A stretch of DNA of 64,000 nucleotides from Fusobacteriota bacterium. GTDB taxonomy: Bacteria; Bacillota; TC1. The stretch's first letter is position 1. Every line of letters begins with the position of its first letter. Positions 1-7,829 of this stretch are shown in pieces. The notes beneath the pieces were generated by a model. That model saw only the letters and a program-made list of their open reading frames with translations, had not been told where the DNA came from and did no database searches. The stretch covers positions 62,001 through 126,000 of the forward strand of contig WTXA01000001.1 in the NCBI GenBank assembly GCA_009773805.1, given 5' to 3'. Both the position numbers and the translations under genes were made by a program.

Positions 1-71
1 TTAGCGATGTAAGAGTTGGAGATATAATTGAAGCCTATACCTTACAAAGTATAGCAAGAAAGTTAGATTAG
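1..71 (+). CDS. infB: Translation initiation factor IF-2, C-terminal end (partial)
   Basis: Only the last 22 complete codons and the stop (69-71) lie in the window, with the reading frame starting at base 3. The residues read S-D-V-R-V-G-D-I-I-E-A-Y and end in A-R-K-L-D, which fits the last beta strand of IF-2 (family pattern 'di+vGDiIE.y'). IF-2 is the GTPase that brings initiator tRNA to the 30S subunit. Gene order supports the call, because rbfA follows 9 bases after the stop, as in most Firmicutes. The fragment is too short for an independent homology call, so identity rests on the tail pattern and synteny. Confidence 0.8.
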   Translation, partial: SDVRVGDIIEAYTLQSIARKLD

Positions 72-80
72 GAGTAAATT

Positions 81-464
81 ATGATAAGAAAACATCATCG
101 TAGTCAAAGACTAGAAGGTGAGTTAATGAAAGTTTTAGCTGAGGTAATAAGGGAGGATCTTAAAGATCCTCGCTTAAACTTAATTACTATTACAGATGTA
201 ACAGTAGCTAAGGATTTATCATTTGCAAAGATATTTATTAGTCATCTAGATGAAGAAAAGGCAAAAGCAGGTTTGGATGCTTTAAATAAGGGTAAAGGAT
301 TTATAAGAAAACAAATTGGAATGAAACTTAAATTAAGAATAGTTCCAGAAATAGCCTTTTTTATTGATGATACACTTAACTATAGCTTGAAGATTAATAA
401 AATTCTAAAAAGCATTGAAAAAGAAAGTAAACCTGACAATGAAGAAGACGAAGAGAAAGAATAG
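81..464 (+). CDS. rbfA: 30S ribosome-binding factor RbfA
   Basis: 127 residues, the usual family length. RbfA is a small KH-fold protein that binds immature 30S subunits and helps late 16S rRNA 5'-end maturation in the cytoplasm. Family signatures are the N-terminal 'R..R..gel...l..ii...lkDPR' region (DPR around residues 29-31), a central strand resembling 'vt.d...akv.is', and a 'lR.vPel.F..D' region near residue 90 (here R-I-V-P-E-I-A-F-F-I-D-D). The tail is acidic. It sits in the infB-rbfA-nrnA-truB-ribF translation operon, with the start-proximal TTAGGAG overlapping the infB stop. Confidence 0.96.
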   Translation: MIRKHHRSQRLEGELMKVLAEVIREDLKDPRLNLITITDVTVAKDLSFAKIFISHLDEEKAKAGLDALNKGKGFIRKQIGMKLKLRIVPEIAFFIDDTLNYSLKINKILKSIEKESKPDNEEDEEKE

Positions 465-466
465 AT

Positions 467-1459
467 ATGAAGGAATTTAAAAAATATCTAAAAAAACTTA
501 AAAAGCAACCAGTTCTTGTTGTGAGTCATGAATCACCTGATGGTGATGCTATAGGCTCATCAATAGGGATGGGCTTTTTGCTTAAGGAATTAGGTTTTGA
601 GCCACTCGTTATTAATAAAGATCTAGTTCCGGAAAAATATAGTTTTTTAGAAAATAACATAAAAATAAAAAAACTTGATGATTTAAATCAAAATGAAAAA
701 CTAGAGAAATATCTGGTTTTTGTTATGGATTCTGGAAAACTAGACAGAATTGGATTTGTTTTAGAAGATATATTCCCTAAGTACGTTGGAATCATTAATA
801 TTGATCATCATATAAGTAATGACTTTTTTGGAATTAAAAATTTTGTATATCCTAAAATGGCCGCTACTTCTGAAATTGTTGGAAGTCTTTTTCTTGACTT
901 GATTGGATATATACCTAGTGAAGCTGCTACAGCCATTTATACTGGAGTTATGACAGATACTGGGAATTTGACCTATGAATCAACAACTAGCGCTACTGTG
1001 GCTCTAGTCAGCATTTTGCATGAAATGAATGCTGACTTTAACAGTATGAGAAAATTTGTATATGAAAACGAGAGTATTGGTCAAATAGCTGGTGTTAGAG
1101 CAATATTAAATAATTTAGACTATTTGATGGATGGTTACATTGCCTATACTTATCTGAATTATGAAGATATTTTAGCAAACAATTTGACGGCAGGTGATAT
1201 AGAAAATTACGTTGATTATCCAAGAAAAGTATCAACTAGTGAAGTTGCAATTTTATTCAAGGAATTTACCAAGGATGAAATCAGAATATCCATAAGAACA
1301 AAAAGCAAGATTGATGCAAATAAAATGGCTGCTGGATTCGGTGGCGGAGGACATAAAAGAGCAGCTGGATTCAGAATTAAAAAACCTTTAAATGAAGCCA
1401 TAAAGTTTGCTTTAAACAAAATAGTTGAAGGTTTGAAAAATAATGAATGGAATAATTAA
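467..1459 (+). CDS. nrnA: Bifunctional oligoribonuclease / pAp phosphatase (DHH-DHHA1 family)
   Basis: 330 residues, a typical NrnA length. Family enzymes degrade nano-RNAs of 2-5 nucleotides and dephosphorylate 3'-phosphoadenosine 5'-phosphate. The N-terminal DHH domain shows H21 and D25-G-D27 for metal binding and a D-H-H triplet near residue 115. The C-terminal DHHA1 domain ends with the glycine-rich RNA-binding motif GGGGH-K-R-A-A-G (about 292-301). It starts 3 bases after rbfA and its 3' end overlaps truB by 17 bases, so translation is probably coupled. Pairing of nrnA with rbfA and truB is standard in Firmicutes. Confidence 0.95.
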   Translation: MKEFKKYLKKLKKQPVLVVSHESPDGDAIGSSIGMGFLLKELGFEPLVINKDLVPEKYSFLENNIKIKKLDDLNQNEKLEKYLVFVMDSGKLDRIGFVLEDIFPKYVGIINIDHHISNDFFGIKNFVYPKMAATSEIVGSLFLDLIGYIPSEAATAIYTGVMTDTGNLTYESTTSATVALVSILHEMNADFNSMRKFVYENESIGQIAGVRAILNNLDYLMDGYIAYTYLNYEDILANNLTAGDIENYVDYPRKVSTSEVAILFKEFTKDEIRISIRTKSKIDANKMAAGFGGGGHKRAAGFRIKKPLNEAIKFALNKIVEGLKNNEWNN

Positions 1460-2339
1460 TGTCTATAAAGAAAAAGGCATGACTTCACATGATGTTGTCT
1501 ATGGAGTAAGAAGAATACTAAAGACCAAGAAAGTTGGCCATGCAGGAACTTTAGATCCTGAAGCTGAAGGCGTTCTTGTAGTTGGTATTGGTAAAGGGAC
1601 AAGATTACTGGAATATGTTGGAGATGGTTATAAAGTTTATGAGGGTGAGATTGTTTTTGGTCTTAATTCTGATACTGAAGATATGCATGGTACCTTAGAA
1701 AAGGTAGAATATTCATTAGAATTATTGGAAAATTCTAAGTTAGAAAAAGTTTTTGATAGTTTATCAGGAACTATTATTTCTCAAAAACCTCCAATGTATT
1801 CAAGTGTTAAAGTAAAAGGTCGGAAACTTTATCAATATGCTAGAGCAGGTATAGAAATTGAAAGACCTAGTAAGAATATAGAAATTAGCAATTTATTATT
1901 AAAGCAACACCTGTATTATGAAAACGGATATTGGCGAGCTAGATTTATAGCTGGAGTCTCTAAAGGTACTTACATCAGAACGTTATGTGTGCATATAGGG
2001 AATTTGCTTGGTATACCTGCTGTGATGGGTAGTTTAACAAGAGTTCAAATAGGACATTTTCTTATTAATACTAGTTTTAAACTTGAAGCTTTAGCTGAAA
2101 TGGAAAATAAAGGGGATAGATCGTTCCTTTTATCATTTAGGGAAGCAATCATAGACCAAATGCTACAAGTAGAAATTGATAATGATTCCTATAGTAAGAT
2201 TAAATTAGGTCAGAAAATTGAAAATATATTTCTTGTAGATGATCAAGTTATATTTGCTGGTATATATCAAAATGAACTTGTTTGTATATTAAAGAATGAG
2301 AATGGTATTTTAAGAATAATTAAAAATGTAGGTGTTTAA
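1443..2339 (+). CDS. truB: tRNA pseudouridine(55) synthase TruB
   Basis: 298 residues. TruB converts U55 in the T-loop of tRNAs to pseudouridine and acts as a tRNA chaperone. The catalytic motif G-H-A-G-T-L-D-P is at residues 32-39 with the nucleophile D38. The N-terminal 'G.(i/l)nvyKekGmTShdvv' is clear, followed by 'T.T.DaeG'-like S-D-T-E-D and the 'Q.PP.ySAvK..G+..Y..AR.G' block (S-Q-K-P-P-M-Y-S-S-V-K near 115-125). A shortened PUA-like C-terminus follows. It overlaps nrnA upstream and ribF downstream (shared A of TAATG). Confidence 0.97.
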   Translation: MNGIINVYKEKGMTSHDVVYGVRRILKTKKVGHAGTLDPEAEGVLVVGIGKGTRLLEYVGDGYKVYEGEIVFGLNSDTEDMHGTLEKVEYSLELLENSKLEKVFDSLSGTIISQKPPMYSSVKVKGRKLYQYARAGIEIERPSKNIEISNLLLKQHLYYENGYWRARFIAGVSKGTYIRTLCVHIGNLLGIPAVMGSLTRVQIGHFLINTSFKLEALAEMENKGDRSFLLSFREAIIDQMLQVEIDNDSYSKIKLGQKIENIFLVDDQVIFAGIYQNELVCILKNENGILRIIKNVGV

Positions 2340-3268
2340 TGGTTATCTTTAATGGAATAGATAAATTCAATCTAAAAGGTGAGATTACTGCAATATTAGG
2401 TAATTTTGACGGTTTACATCTTGGCCATCTTGAATTGATAAAGTCAGGTTTTTGTTTAGGTGGCAAGGTAGTAATTATTACATTTGAACCTCATCCTATA
2501 TCCATGAAGCATGCAACATTTAAAAGATTGCAAACTTTCAAGGAAAAACTAGCATATTTTGAAAATTTAGGAGTTGATGGATTAGTTATCATTGATTTTA
2601 ATAAAGAATTTGCTGGAATGAGTAAGGACGCTTTTATAGAAGATATACTGGTAAAAAAACTAAATGCCAGTAATATTGTGGTTGGATATAACTATCATTT
2701 TGGAAAAGGTGCTAGTGGGAATAGTTCGGATTTAGTTGAGTCGAGTATAAGATTTGGTTTTAATCCAGTCATCATACCTGCATATAAAATTGGGCATAAG
2801 GTAGTAAGTTCATCACATATAAGAAATTTTATTACAGAAGGTAGAATTAAAGAAGCAAATGAATTCTTAGGAAGACTATATTACCTTGAAGGCAAGGTAG
2901 TTAAGGGTCATGGAGTTGGCAGAAAAATTGGTTTCCCTACAGCTAACTTGTTGGTAGATACAGATAAACTTTTACCAAAACCAGGAGTCTATAGTATTAT
3001 AGCGGACGTTAAAGGTTCTGAATATGCAGGATTTTGTAATGTCGGTTTTCAGCCAACTTTTAATGAGCGTGAGAAACAACTTGTTGTTGAAGTGAATTTA
3101 TTCGATTTTGATGCCGATATATATGATGAAATAATTGGTGTTTATTTTATTGACTATTTAAGGGATGTTCAGAAGTTTTCTTCTGTCGATGCATTAATTG
3201 AAGAACTCAAAATCGACAAAATCAAAGCAATTGAATCAGTTGCTAAAAATATTGTTATTAAGTATTGA
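2339..3268 (+). CDS. ribF: Bifunctional riboflavin kinase / FAD synthetase
   Basis: 309 residues, the full bifunctional length. It phosphorylates riboflavin to FMN and adenylates FMN to FAD. The N-terminal nucleotidyltransferase half has the G-N-F-D-G-L-H-L-G-H motif at 21-30 (HxGH) and an 'SS..IR' motif (S-S-S-H-I-R) near 160. The C-terminal kinase half has G-R-K-I-G-F-P-T-A-N and P-G-V-Y, followed by a 'N.G..PTf' strand (N-V-G-F-Q-P-T-F). The start codon overlaps the truB stop, indicating coupling. It closes the infB-ribF transcription unit before rpsO. Confidence 0.97.
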   Translation: MVIFNGIDKFNLKGEITAILGNFDGLHLGHLELIKSGFCLGGKVVIITFEPHPISMKHATFKRLQTFKEKLAYFENLGVDGLVIIDFNKEFAGMSKDAFIEDILVKKLNASNIVVGYNYHFGKGASGNSSDLVESSIRFGFNPVIIPAYKIGHKVVSSSHIRNFITEGRIKEANEFLGRLYYLEGKVVKGHGVGRKIGFPTANLLVDTDKLLPKPGVYSIIADVKGSEYAGFCNVGFQPTFNEREKQLVVEVNLFDFDADIYDEIIGVYFIDYLRDVQKFSSVDALIEELKIDKIKAIESVAKNIVIKY

Positions 3269-3293
3269 TATTAACGCTTTTTTATTATATTAT
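3265..3293 (+). promoter_or_regulatory. Putative sigma-A promoter of rpsO
   Basis: TTGATA (3265-3270), 17-base spacer, TATTAT (3288-3293), each 5 of 6 matches to consensus. It overlaps the ribF stop and would start transcription near 3300, giving rpsO its own 5' leader. Confidence 0.65.
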
Positions 3294-3299
3294 TATATG

Positions 3300-3376
3300 G
3301 TGAACTTTAGGCTTGGTTTTAGGAACTCCGACCTTCGACGAGGCTTTTAGGGATAATAAATTTAGGAGGAACAACT
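3300..3376 (+). promoter_or_regulatory. Structured rpsO 5' leader, candidate S15 autoregulatory RNA
   Basis: The 77-base leader is much more GC-rich than its surroundings. Possible helices pair GCTTGGTT (from about 3312) with GACC and AGGC in the segment 3331-3345. A G-G-U-G stretch sits at its 5' end. Ribosomal protein S15 represses its own mRNA in several bacteria through structurally different leaders. That this leader is one of them is inference from position and structure. Confidence 0.45.
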
Positions 3377-3640
3377 ATGGAAAAGAAATTAAAAAAAGAC
3401 ATTATAGCAGAATATCAAACTAAAGAAGGAGATACAGGATCTCCAGAAGTACAAATAGCATTATTAACTAACAGAATATCTTATTTGACTACACACTTAA
3501 AGGAGCACAAAAAAGATTTTCATACTACAAGAGGATTAATGATGTTAATTGGTCAAAGAAGAAGATTTTTGAACTACTTAGAAAAGAATGACTTTGATAG
3601 ATACAGAAGTATTATCACACGTCTTGGATTGAGAAAGTAA
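3377..3640 (+). CDS. rpsO: 30S ribosomal protein S15
   Basis: 87 residues, one or two short of the usual 88-89. It binds 16S rRNA helices 20-22 in the central domain of the 30S subunit. Diagnostic features are the 'G.TGSPEVQ(i/v)A.LT.RI..Lt.Hlk.H.kD...rrgL..lv.+RR..L.YL' pattern: G-S-P-E-V-Q-I-A near 22-29, [11 protein letters not shown] at 44-54, then [15 protein letters not shown] precedes the ATG. A strong terminator follows, so it is probably monocistronic from its own promoter, with read-through from ribF possible. Confidence 0.98.
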   Translation: MEKKLKKDIIAEYQTKEGDTGSPEVQIALLTNRISYLTTHLKEHKKDFHTTRGLMMLIGQRRRFLNYLEKNDFDRYRSIITRLGLRK

Positions 3641-3666
3641 TTAAATTAATTATTAGTAATAAGATT

Positions 3667-3698
3667 AAGCAAACATGGTATTCTCCATGTTTGCTTTT
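3667..3698 (+). terminator. Rho-independent terminator after rpsO
   Basis: Perfect 12-bp stem AAGCAAACATGG (3667-3678) and CCATGTTTGCTT (3685-3696), six-base loop, then a short T run. Confidence 0.9.
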
Positions 3699-3699
3699 G

Positions 3700-3728
3700 T
3701 TGTTAGTTATTTCAATTAGTGATATATT
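3700..3728 (+). promoter_or_regulatory. Putative promoter of the selenoprotein redoxin
   Basis: TTGTTA (3700-3705), 17-base spacer, TATATT (3723-3728, 5 of 6). It lies just after the rpsO terminator. The downstream ribosome binding site GAGGTGA is at 3757-3763. Confidence 0.5.
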
Positions 3729-3766
3729 AAGCATAAGAATAACTTTATTAAATTACGAGGTGAGTT

Positions 3767-4228
3767 ATGGCTAGAGTAGAATTGAATCAAAAAGCTCCAG
3801 TTTTTGAAGTAGAAGATTATCTTGGCAATACGATATCCTTGAAATCCTATCTAGGATCATTCCTTGTTTTACTAGTTTTTAACAGAGGTTTTATTTGACC
3901 TTTTTGTCAAAAGCATATGATGCAGTTGCATCAAGATAAAAGTGAGTTTGAAAAAAAAGATACTAAAATTATAATTGTAGGTCCTGAAAACAAACAAACA
4001 TTCAATAAATTCTTTAATAGTAATGGTTATGACTTTATAGGAATACCTGATGCTAAGAACAGCATACTAAAGACTTATGGTCAGGAGATAAATATTTTTA
4101 AATTAGGTAGAATGCCTGCTCAAGTTCTAATTGATAAAGCTGGAATTGCACGCTTTGTCTACTATGGACACTCTATGTCAGACATACCAGAAAATAAAGA
4201 CGTATTAAAGATTATTGATGAAATTTAG
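3767..4228 (+). CDS. Redoxin/peroxiredoxin-like selenoprotein (in-frame UGA read as Sec44)
   Basis: An open frame runs from ATG 3767 (RBS GAGGTGA) through a TGA at 3896-3898 to the stop at 4226-4228. Read through, it gives 153 residues. The sequence around the UGA is F-N-R-G-F-I-U-P-F-C-Q-K-H, matching the AhpC/TSA-family active site 'RGxwCPfC', with UGA exactly at the first (peroxidatic or attacking) cysteine and Cys47 as second thiol. The rest fits a thioredoxin-fold redoxin: N-terminal 'L.q.APvFevedylG.tisL', then K-I-I-I-V-G-P-E-N and a P-A-Q-V-L-I-D-K strand with a cis-Pro candidate. A hairpin 19 bases after the UGA resembles a bacterial SECIS. Gene callers will truncate it to the ATG at 3917, losing the active site. 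The alternative is a recent nonsense mutation. Confidence 0.82.
3918..3933 (+). promoter_or_regulatory. Candidate bacterial SECIS hairpin
   Basis: Six-bp stem TGATGC (3918-3923) and GCATCA (3928-3933) with loop AGTT. The loop begins 25 bases after the UGA and has G as its second base. Both agree with the published bSECIS consensus of a short stem-loop downstream of UGA with a G near the start of the apical loop. It lies inside the coding sequence, as bacterial SECIS elements must. No folding program was run. Confidence 0.6.
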
Positions 4229-4249
4229 TTTTCTTGATAAATTTTTAGT

Positions 4250-4276
4250 AAGGGAGCAGGTTTTGTCTGCTCCCTT
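4250..4276 (+). terminator. Hairpin after the redoxin, probable weak terminator
   Basis: Perfect 10-bp stem AAGGGAGCAG (4250-4259) and CTGCTCCCTT (4267-4276) with a 7-base loop. The following sequence is only moderately U-rich, so termination may be incomplete. Confidence 0.6.
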
Positions 4277-4281
4277 AACTA

Positions 4282-4310
4282 TTGCTTGAAACAATAAAAT
4301 AGGATACAAT
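4282..4310 (+). promoter_or_regulatory. Putative pnp promoter
   Basis: TTGCTT (4282-4287), 17-base spacer, TACAAT (4305-4310, 5 of 6). It leaves a roughly 48-base leader before the GTG start of pnp. Confidence 0.5.
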
Positions 4311-4364
4311 AAAAGGGATTTAAAAAGTAGAAAGAATAGAAGAGAAAGATTTGGAGGAAACCAA

Positions 4365-6524
4365 GTGAACAACCTATTAATTAAAAAATTACAACTAGGT
4401 GATGGCACATTTACCCTGGAAACAGGAAAGATGGCAAAACTAGCTGACGGAGCAGTACTAAGCACATACGGTGATACAGTGGTACTTGCAGCAGCTTCAG
4501 TTGCTAAAAAACCAAGAGAAGGAATGGACTTTTTTCCATTAACAGTAGACGTAGAAGAAAAAATGTATGCCGCAGGAAAGATACCAGGAGGCTTTATTAA
4601 AAGAGAAGGCAGAGCTGGAGAAAGATCAATTCTGACAGCTAGACTTATAGACAGACCAATCAGGCCACTATTTCCAGACGGATATAAAAACGATATACAA
4701 ATCGTATGTACAATTCTATCAGTAGAAGATGATAATGAACCAGATATTTTGGCTATGAACTCTGCATCTGCATCACTACACTTATCTAGTGCACCATTTA
4801 ATGGTCCTATAGGCGCAGTAAGGGTAGGATACATTGATGGTAAATTTATCATCAATCCAAATTTGGAACAAAGAGATTCATCTTTAATCAACCTTACGGT
4901 TGCAGGAACTAAAGAAGCTGTAATGATGGTTGAAGCCGGAGCTAAGATTGTACCAGAAAAAATCATGCTTGAAGCAATATTGTTTGGACACGAAGAAATT
5001 AAAAGAATAGTAGATTTTATTGTAGAATTTAGAAATGAAGCAGAAAAACTAGGGCTTTGTAAAGAAAAATTTGTTTTTGTACCAGAGGAAAAAGATCAAG
5101 AAGCTATAGAGAACTTCAATAGATTTATTACTCCAGCTGTAAACCAATGCATAGAAGAAATTCTAACTGATAATCTAGCTAAACAAGCAAGAGATGAAAA
5201 GATAAGTTTGATGAAAGATACATTGATCAAGGAATACTTTGCTGATAAAGCAGAAGCTTTAGCAGAAAAGCCAGAATTATTAAGATGGTTCAAGGATCAA
5301 TTTGAAAACATTGAAAAAGAAGCCTTTAGAGATTTGATGTTAGATAGACAAATAAGAATTGACAACAGAAAATTAACACAAGTTAGACCAATAACTTGTG
5401 AGGTAGATATTTTGCCTAGAACCCATGGTTCAGCCTTATTTACAAGAGGTGAAACACAGGTTCTCAGTGTTGTAACACTAGGCCCAAATAGTGATGAGCA
5501 AATTATTGATGATATAAATACAATAACATCTAAAAGATATATGCATCATTATAACTTCCCAGCCTATAGTGTTGGAGAAACAAGACCGAACAGAGGACCA
5601 GGAAGAAGAGAAATTGGACATGGTAATCTAGCAGAAAGAGCGTTAATACCAGTTTTACCAAGTCAAGAAGACTTTCCATATGTTATGAGAGTTGTTTCTG
5701 AAGCCCTAAGTTCAAATGGTTCTACTTCAATGGGAAGTGTTTGTGGAAGCTCACTTTCATTAATGTCAGCAGGTGTGCCAATACTAGGACAAGTATCAGG
5801 TATAGCGATGGGATTAATTAAAAAAGGCGACAAAATTGCTATCTTAACAGATATTCAAGGTATGGAAGATCATCTAGGAGACATGGACTTTAAAGTTGCC
5901 GGTACTAAAGATGGTGTAACAGCCTTACAAATGGATATAAAAATCGATGGTATAAATAGAGAAATACTTGAAACAGCATTAGAGCATGCCAAAGCAGGTA
6001 GAATACACATAATGAATATTATGAATGAGACTTTACAAGTAAACCGTGAAGTCCTTTCTCCTTATGCACCGAAGATAGTATCTATGGATGTGGATCCAGA
6101 TAAAATTAGAGAGATCATCGGACCTGGAGGAAAGATGATTAAAAAAATTATCGAAGAGACAGGTGTTGCTGTTAATATTGATGATAGTGGAAGAGTTGAA
6201 ATAGCTGGTGTAGATCAGGCAGGAATAGACAAAGCAATAGACATTATCAATAAAATTTGTGCAGTAGTAGAAATAGGTAAGATATACCTTGGTAAAGTTA
6301 AAAAAGTAACTGATTTCGGTGCTTTTGTTGAGGTTATTGAGGGTGTCTACGGAAACAGTGGAAGAGAAGGTCTAGTGCATATTTCTGTGCTTGATGTAAA
6401 GAGAGTAAATAAAGTAGAAGACATAGTTAAAGAAGGCGATGAAATCCTAGTTAAAGCCATGGGCATTGACGATAAAGGAAGACTGAAACTTTCAAGAAAA
6501 GATGCTATGTTAGAACAAGAATAG
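4365..6524 (+). CDS. pnp: Polyribonucleotide nucleotidyltransferase (PNPase)
   Basis: 719 residues. PNPase is the trimeric phosphorolytic 3'-5' exoribonuclease of mRNA decay. Domain order is RNase PH 1 (about 10-145), an alpha-helical linker, RNase PH 2 (about 320-545), a KH domain with G-P-G-G near 586, and a C-terminal S1 domain starting at [10 protein letters not shown] and containing T-D-F-G-A-F-V-E-V. Catalytic-half motifs such as F-T-R-G-E-T-Q and [12 protein letters not shown] are present. The GTG start follows TTTGGAGGAAA. It follows rpsO as in most Firmicutes, but with the redoxin inserted between them. Confidence 0.98.
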   Translation: MNNLLIKKLQLGDGTFTLETGKMAKLADGAVLSTYGDTVVLAAASVAKKPREGMDFFPLTVDVEEKMYAAGKIPGGFIKREGRAGERSILTARLIDRPIRPLFPDGYKNDIQIVCTILSVEDDNEPDILAMNSASASLHLSSAPFNGPIGAVRVGYIDGKFIINPNLEQRDSSLINLTVAGTKEAVMMVEAGAKIVPEKIMLEAILFGHEEIKRIVDFIVEFRNEAEKLGLCKEKFVFVPEEKDQEAIENFNRFITPAVNQCIEEILTDNLAKQARDEKISLMKDTLIKEYFADKAEALAEKPELLRWFKDQFENIEKEAFRDLMLDRQIRIDNRKLTQVRPITCEVDILPRTHGSALFTRGETQVLSVVTLGPNSDEQIIDDINTITSKRYMHHYNFPAYSVGETRPNRGPGRREIGHGNLAERALIPVLPSQEDFPYVMRVVSEALSSNGSTSMGSVCGSSLSLMSAGVPILGQVSGIAMGLIKKGDKIAILTDIQGMEDHLGDMDFKVAGTKDGVTALQMDIKIDGINREILETALEHAKAGRIHIMNIMNETLQVNREVLSPYAPKIVSMDVDPDKIREIIGPGGKMIKKIIEETGVAVNIDDSGRVEIAGVDQAGIDKAIDIINKICAVVEIGKIYLGKVKKVTDFGAFVEVIEGVYGNSGREGLVHISVLDVKRVNKVEDIVKEGDEILVKAMGIDDKGRLKLSRKDAMLEQE

Positions 6525-6536
6525 AAGGAGTCACTT

Positions 6537-7007
6537 GTGAAAAACAAGCTTATAGTTCTTTTATCAATATTATTACTAATGTTGTCGGTTTTAGCCATAG
6601 TAGTATTAGTGATAAAGGATAATAAGGAAAAAGTGAAAATTGATGTTAAATATGCTGTTACAAGTTCAACAGTTGAAGACAATAAGGCCAAGATAAAAAT
6701 TATGGCCGGTGTGTTTTCAGGAAAAGAAGTAGACCCTTACAGCTATGTAAAGTTGATTGATGATAATGATTTGCCATATTATCCTTTAAATGGATTTAGT
6801 AAACCGAGTCTTGGTAAAGGGGATTCCTTTGAGTTTACTTTTGAGTTTTTCAATCCTGGTAGAGTTGAAAATATATTGGAAATCAGAAATAGTGCAGGTG
6901 TTGTAACAAGAATAGATATAACCCTGCCTGAAATCATACAAAAAGAAGCTACCAATATAAAAGTTACTACAGAAAAAATAATCGAACCAAAAATAACAGA
7001 CAAATAA
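6537..7007 (+). CDS. Membrane-anchored small protein of unknown function
   Basis: 156 residues from a GTG start behind AAGGAG. Residues 1-26 form a single hydrophobic segment (L-I-V-L-L-S-I-L-L-L-M-L-S-V-L) after M-K-N-K, so it is either an N-terminal anchor or an uncleaved signal. No lipobox cysteine is visible. The exposed part has alternating hydrophobic strands and resembles an immunoglobulin-like beta domain, with a charged, Thr/Lys/Glu-rich tail. It starts 12 bases after pnp and probably shares its transcript. I do not recognise a family. A similarly built protein is encoded at 54373-54828, but I see no clear sequence similarity between them. Confidence 0.7.
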   Translation: MKNKLIVLLSILLLMLSVLAIVVLVIKDNKEKVKIDVKYAVTSSTVEDNKAKIKIMAGVFSGKEVDPYSYVKLIDDNDLPYYPLNGFSKPSLGKGDSFEFTFEFFNPGRVENILEIRNSAGVVTRIDITLPEIIQKEATNIKVTTEKIIEPKITDK

Positions 7008-7033
7008 AAATGAGCAGGGAATCCTGCTCATTT
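7008..7033. terminator. Bidirectional terminator between convergent genes
   Basis: 11-bp stem AAATGAGCAGG (7008-7018) and CCTGCTCATTT (7023-7033), loop GAAT. It is flanked by T-rich sequence on both strands, so it serves the pnp operon (+) and rpmB (-). Confidence 0.85.
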
Positions 7034-7087
7034 ACTTTATTCTATTAAAATGTTTGTTCCAGTAAGAAATCAACACTAGGTTGGCTG

Positions 7088-7273
7088 TTAAGCTCTTTCT
7101 ACTTTGCCAGAACGTAGGCAACGACTGCATACATTAAGCTTTTTTGATTCTCCAGCTACTGAAGCTTTTACTGGTTGAATGTTTGGATTCCACTTCCTTT
7201 TAGTTTTAACATGAGAGTGGCTTACATTATTTCCAGACATTTGACCTTTTCCACAAATCTCGCATTTTGCCAT
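7088..7273 (-). CDS. rpmB: 50S ribosomal protein L28 (zinc-binding form)
   Basis: 61 residues starting M-A-K-C-E-I-C-G-K-G. The start is ATG at 7273. An in-frame GTG nine bases upstream (7282-7280) lies inside the Shine-Dalgarno AGGAGGTG and is not the initiator. Two CxxC pairs (C-E-I-C near residue 4 and C-S-R-C near residue 49) make it a zinc-coordinating C+ paralogue. L28 binds 23S rRNA near the E-site region of the 50S subunit. It is divergent from the asp23-fakA genes, a classical Firmicutes arrangement, and has its own promoter. Confidence 0.97.
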   Translation of the reverse strand: MAKCEICGKGQMSGNNVSHSHVKTKRKWNPNIQPVKASVAGESKKLNVCSRCLRSGKVERA

Positions 7274-7326
7274 ATTTGGCACCTCCTATCTATCACAAAC
7301 GAAATATATCTAATCAATACTCTAAA

Positions 7327-7355
7327 ATTATAGCAAATGTTAATTAAGAAATCAA
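7327..7355 (-). promoter_or_regulatory. rpmB promoter
   Basis: On the minus strand TTGATT (7355-7350), 17-base spacer, perfect TATAAT (7332-7327). Transcription would start roughly 45 bases before the L28 ATG. Confidence 0.8.
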
Positions 7356-7409
7356 GTTTATATTTTGAAAATAATATAAGTTTTCAAGGTTTTTAATTTA
7401 TTGTTAATC

Positions 7410-7418
7410 TGATATAAT
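7410..7418 (+). promoter_or_regulatory. Extended -10 promoter of asp23-fakA
   Basis: TGA-TATAAT (TGnTATAAT, 7410-7418) with no convincing -35 box. GAGGAGG precedes the ATG at 7456. Confidence 0.6.
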
Positions 7419-7455
7419 ATAGTAAATAGATGTTTCTGATGAGGAGGAATTTGAT

Positions 7456-7812
7456 ATGGTAGAACTAAAAGTAACACAAGAGGGTAAAATTGATATTTCA
7501 GAAAACCTGGTAAGTAAAGTTGCTGGTAAAGCAGCAGTTGAGTGTTATGGTGTAGTAGGTATGGTTTCTAAGAATTTCAAAGAAGGAATTCAAAAATTTT
7601 TAGGTAAAGAACAATACGACAAAGGTATAGAAGTAGTATATAAAGATGGCGTTTGTGAAATAAACGTTCATGTTATTCTTGCCTACGGTGGAAAAATAGA
7701 TGCAATAGCGCAAAATATTATGGATCAAGTAAGCTATGCTGTAGAACATTATATTCCTCACATGGATAAGGTAGTAAATATATTTGTAGACGATATCGCT
7801 ATAGTAAATTAA
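7456..7812 (+). CDS. Asp23/Gls24 family envelope stress response protein (YloU-like)
   Basis: 118 residues, the typical size of the short Asp23 (DUF322) proteins encoded next to fakA. Family pattern: 'G.I.is..vi..iag.aa.e..GV.gm', seen here as G-K-I-D-I-S-E-N-L-V-S-K-V-A-G-K-A-A-V-E-C-Y-G-V-V-G-M. Then comes the V-H-V-I-L-A-Y-G strand and a C-terminal 'V.v.v.di' (V-N-I-F-V-D-D-I-A). In staphylococci, Asp23 coats the membrane and is stress-induced; the function of the short forms is unclear. The strict rpmB/asp23/fakA neighbourhood suggests a link with fatty-acid kinase. Confidence 0.92.
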   Translation: MVELKVTQEGKIDISENLVSKVAGKAAVECYGVVGMVSKNFKEGIQKFLGKEQYDKGIEVVYKDGVCEINVHVILAYGGKIDAIAQNIMDQVSYAVEHYIPHMDKVVNIFVDDIAIVN

Positions 7813-7829
7813 GAAAGAGGATATATTAT

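Noticed and set aside
3917-4228. Short 103-residue redoxin starting at ATG 3917
   Set aside because: It lacks a ribosome binding site and the active site. The frame extends upstream through an in-frame UGA to a good start at 3767.
4205-4966. 253-residue minus-strand open frame
   Set aside because: Antisense to the redoxin end and pnp, with no ribosome binding site or promoter; composition follows the pnp codons.
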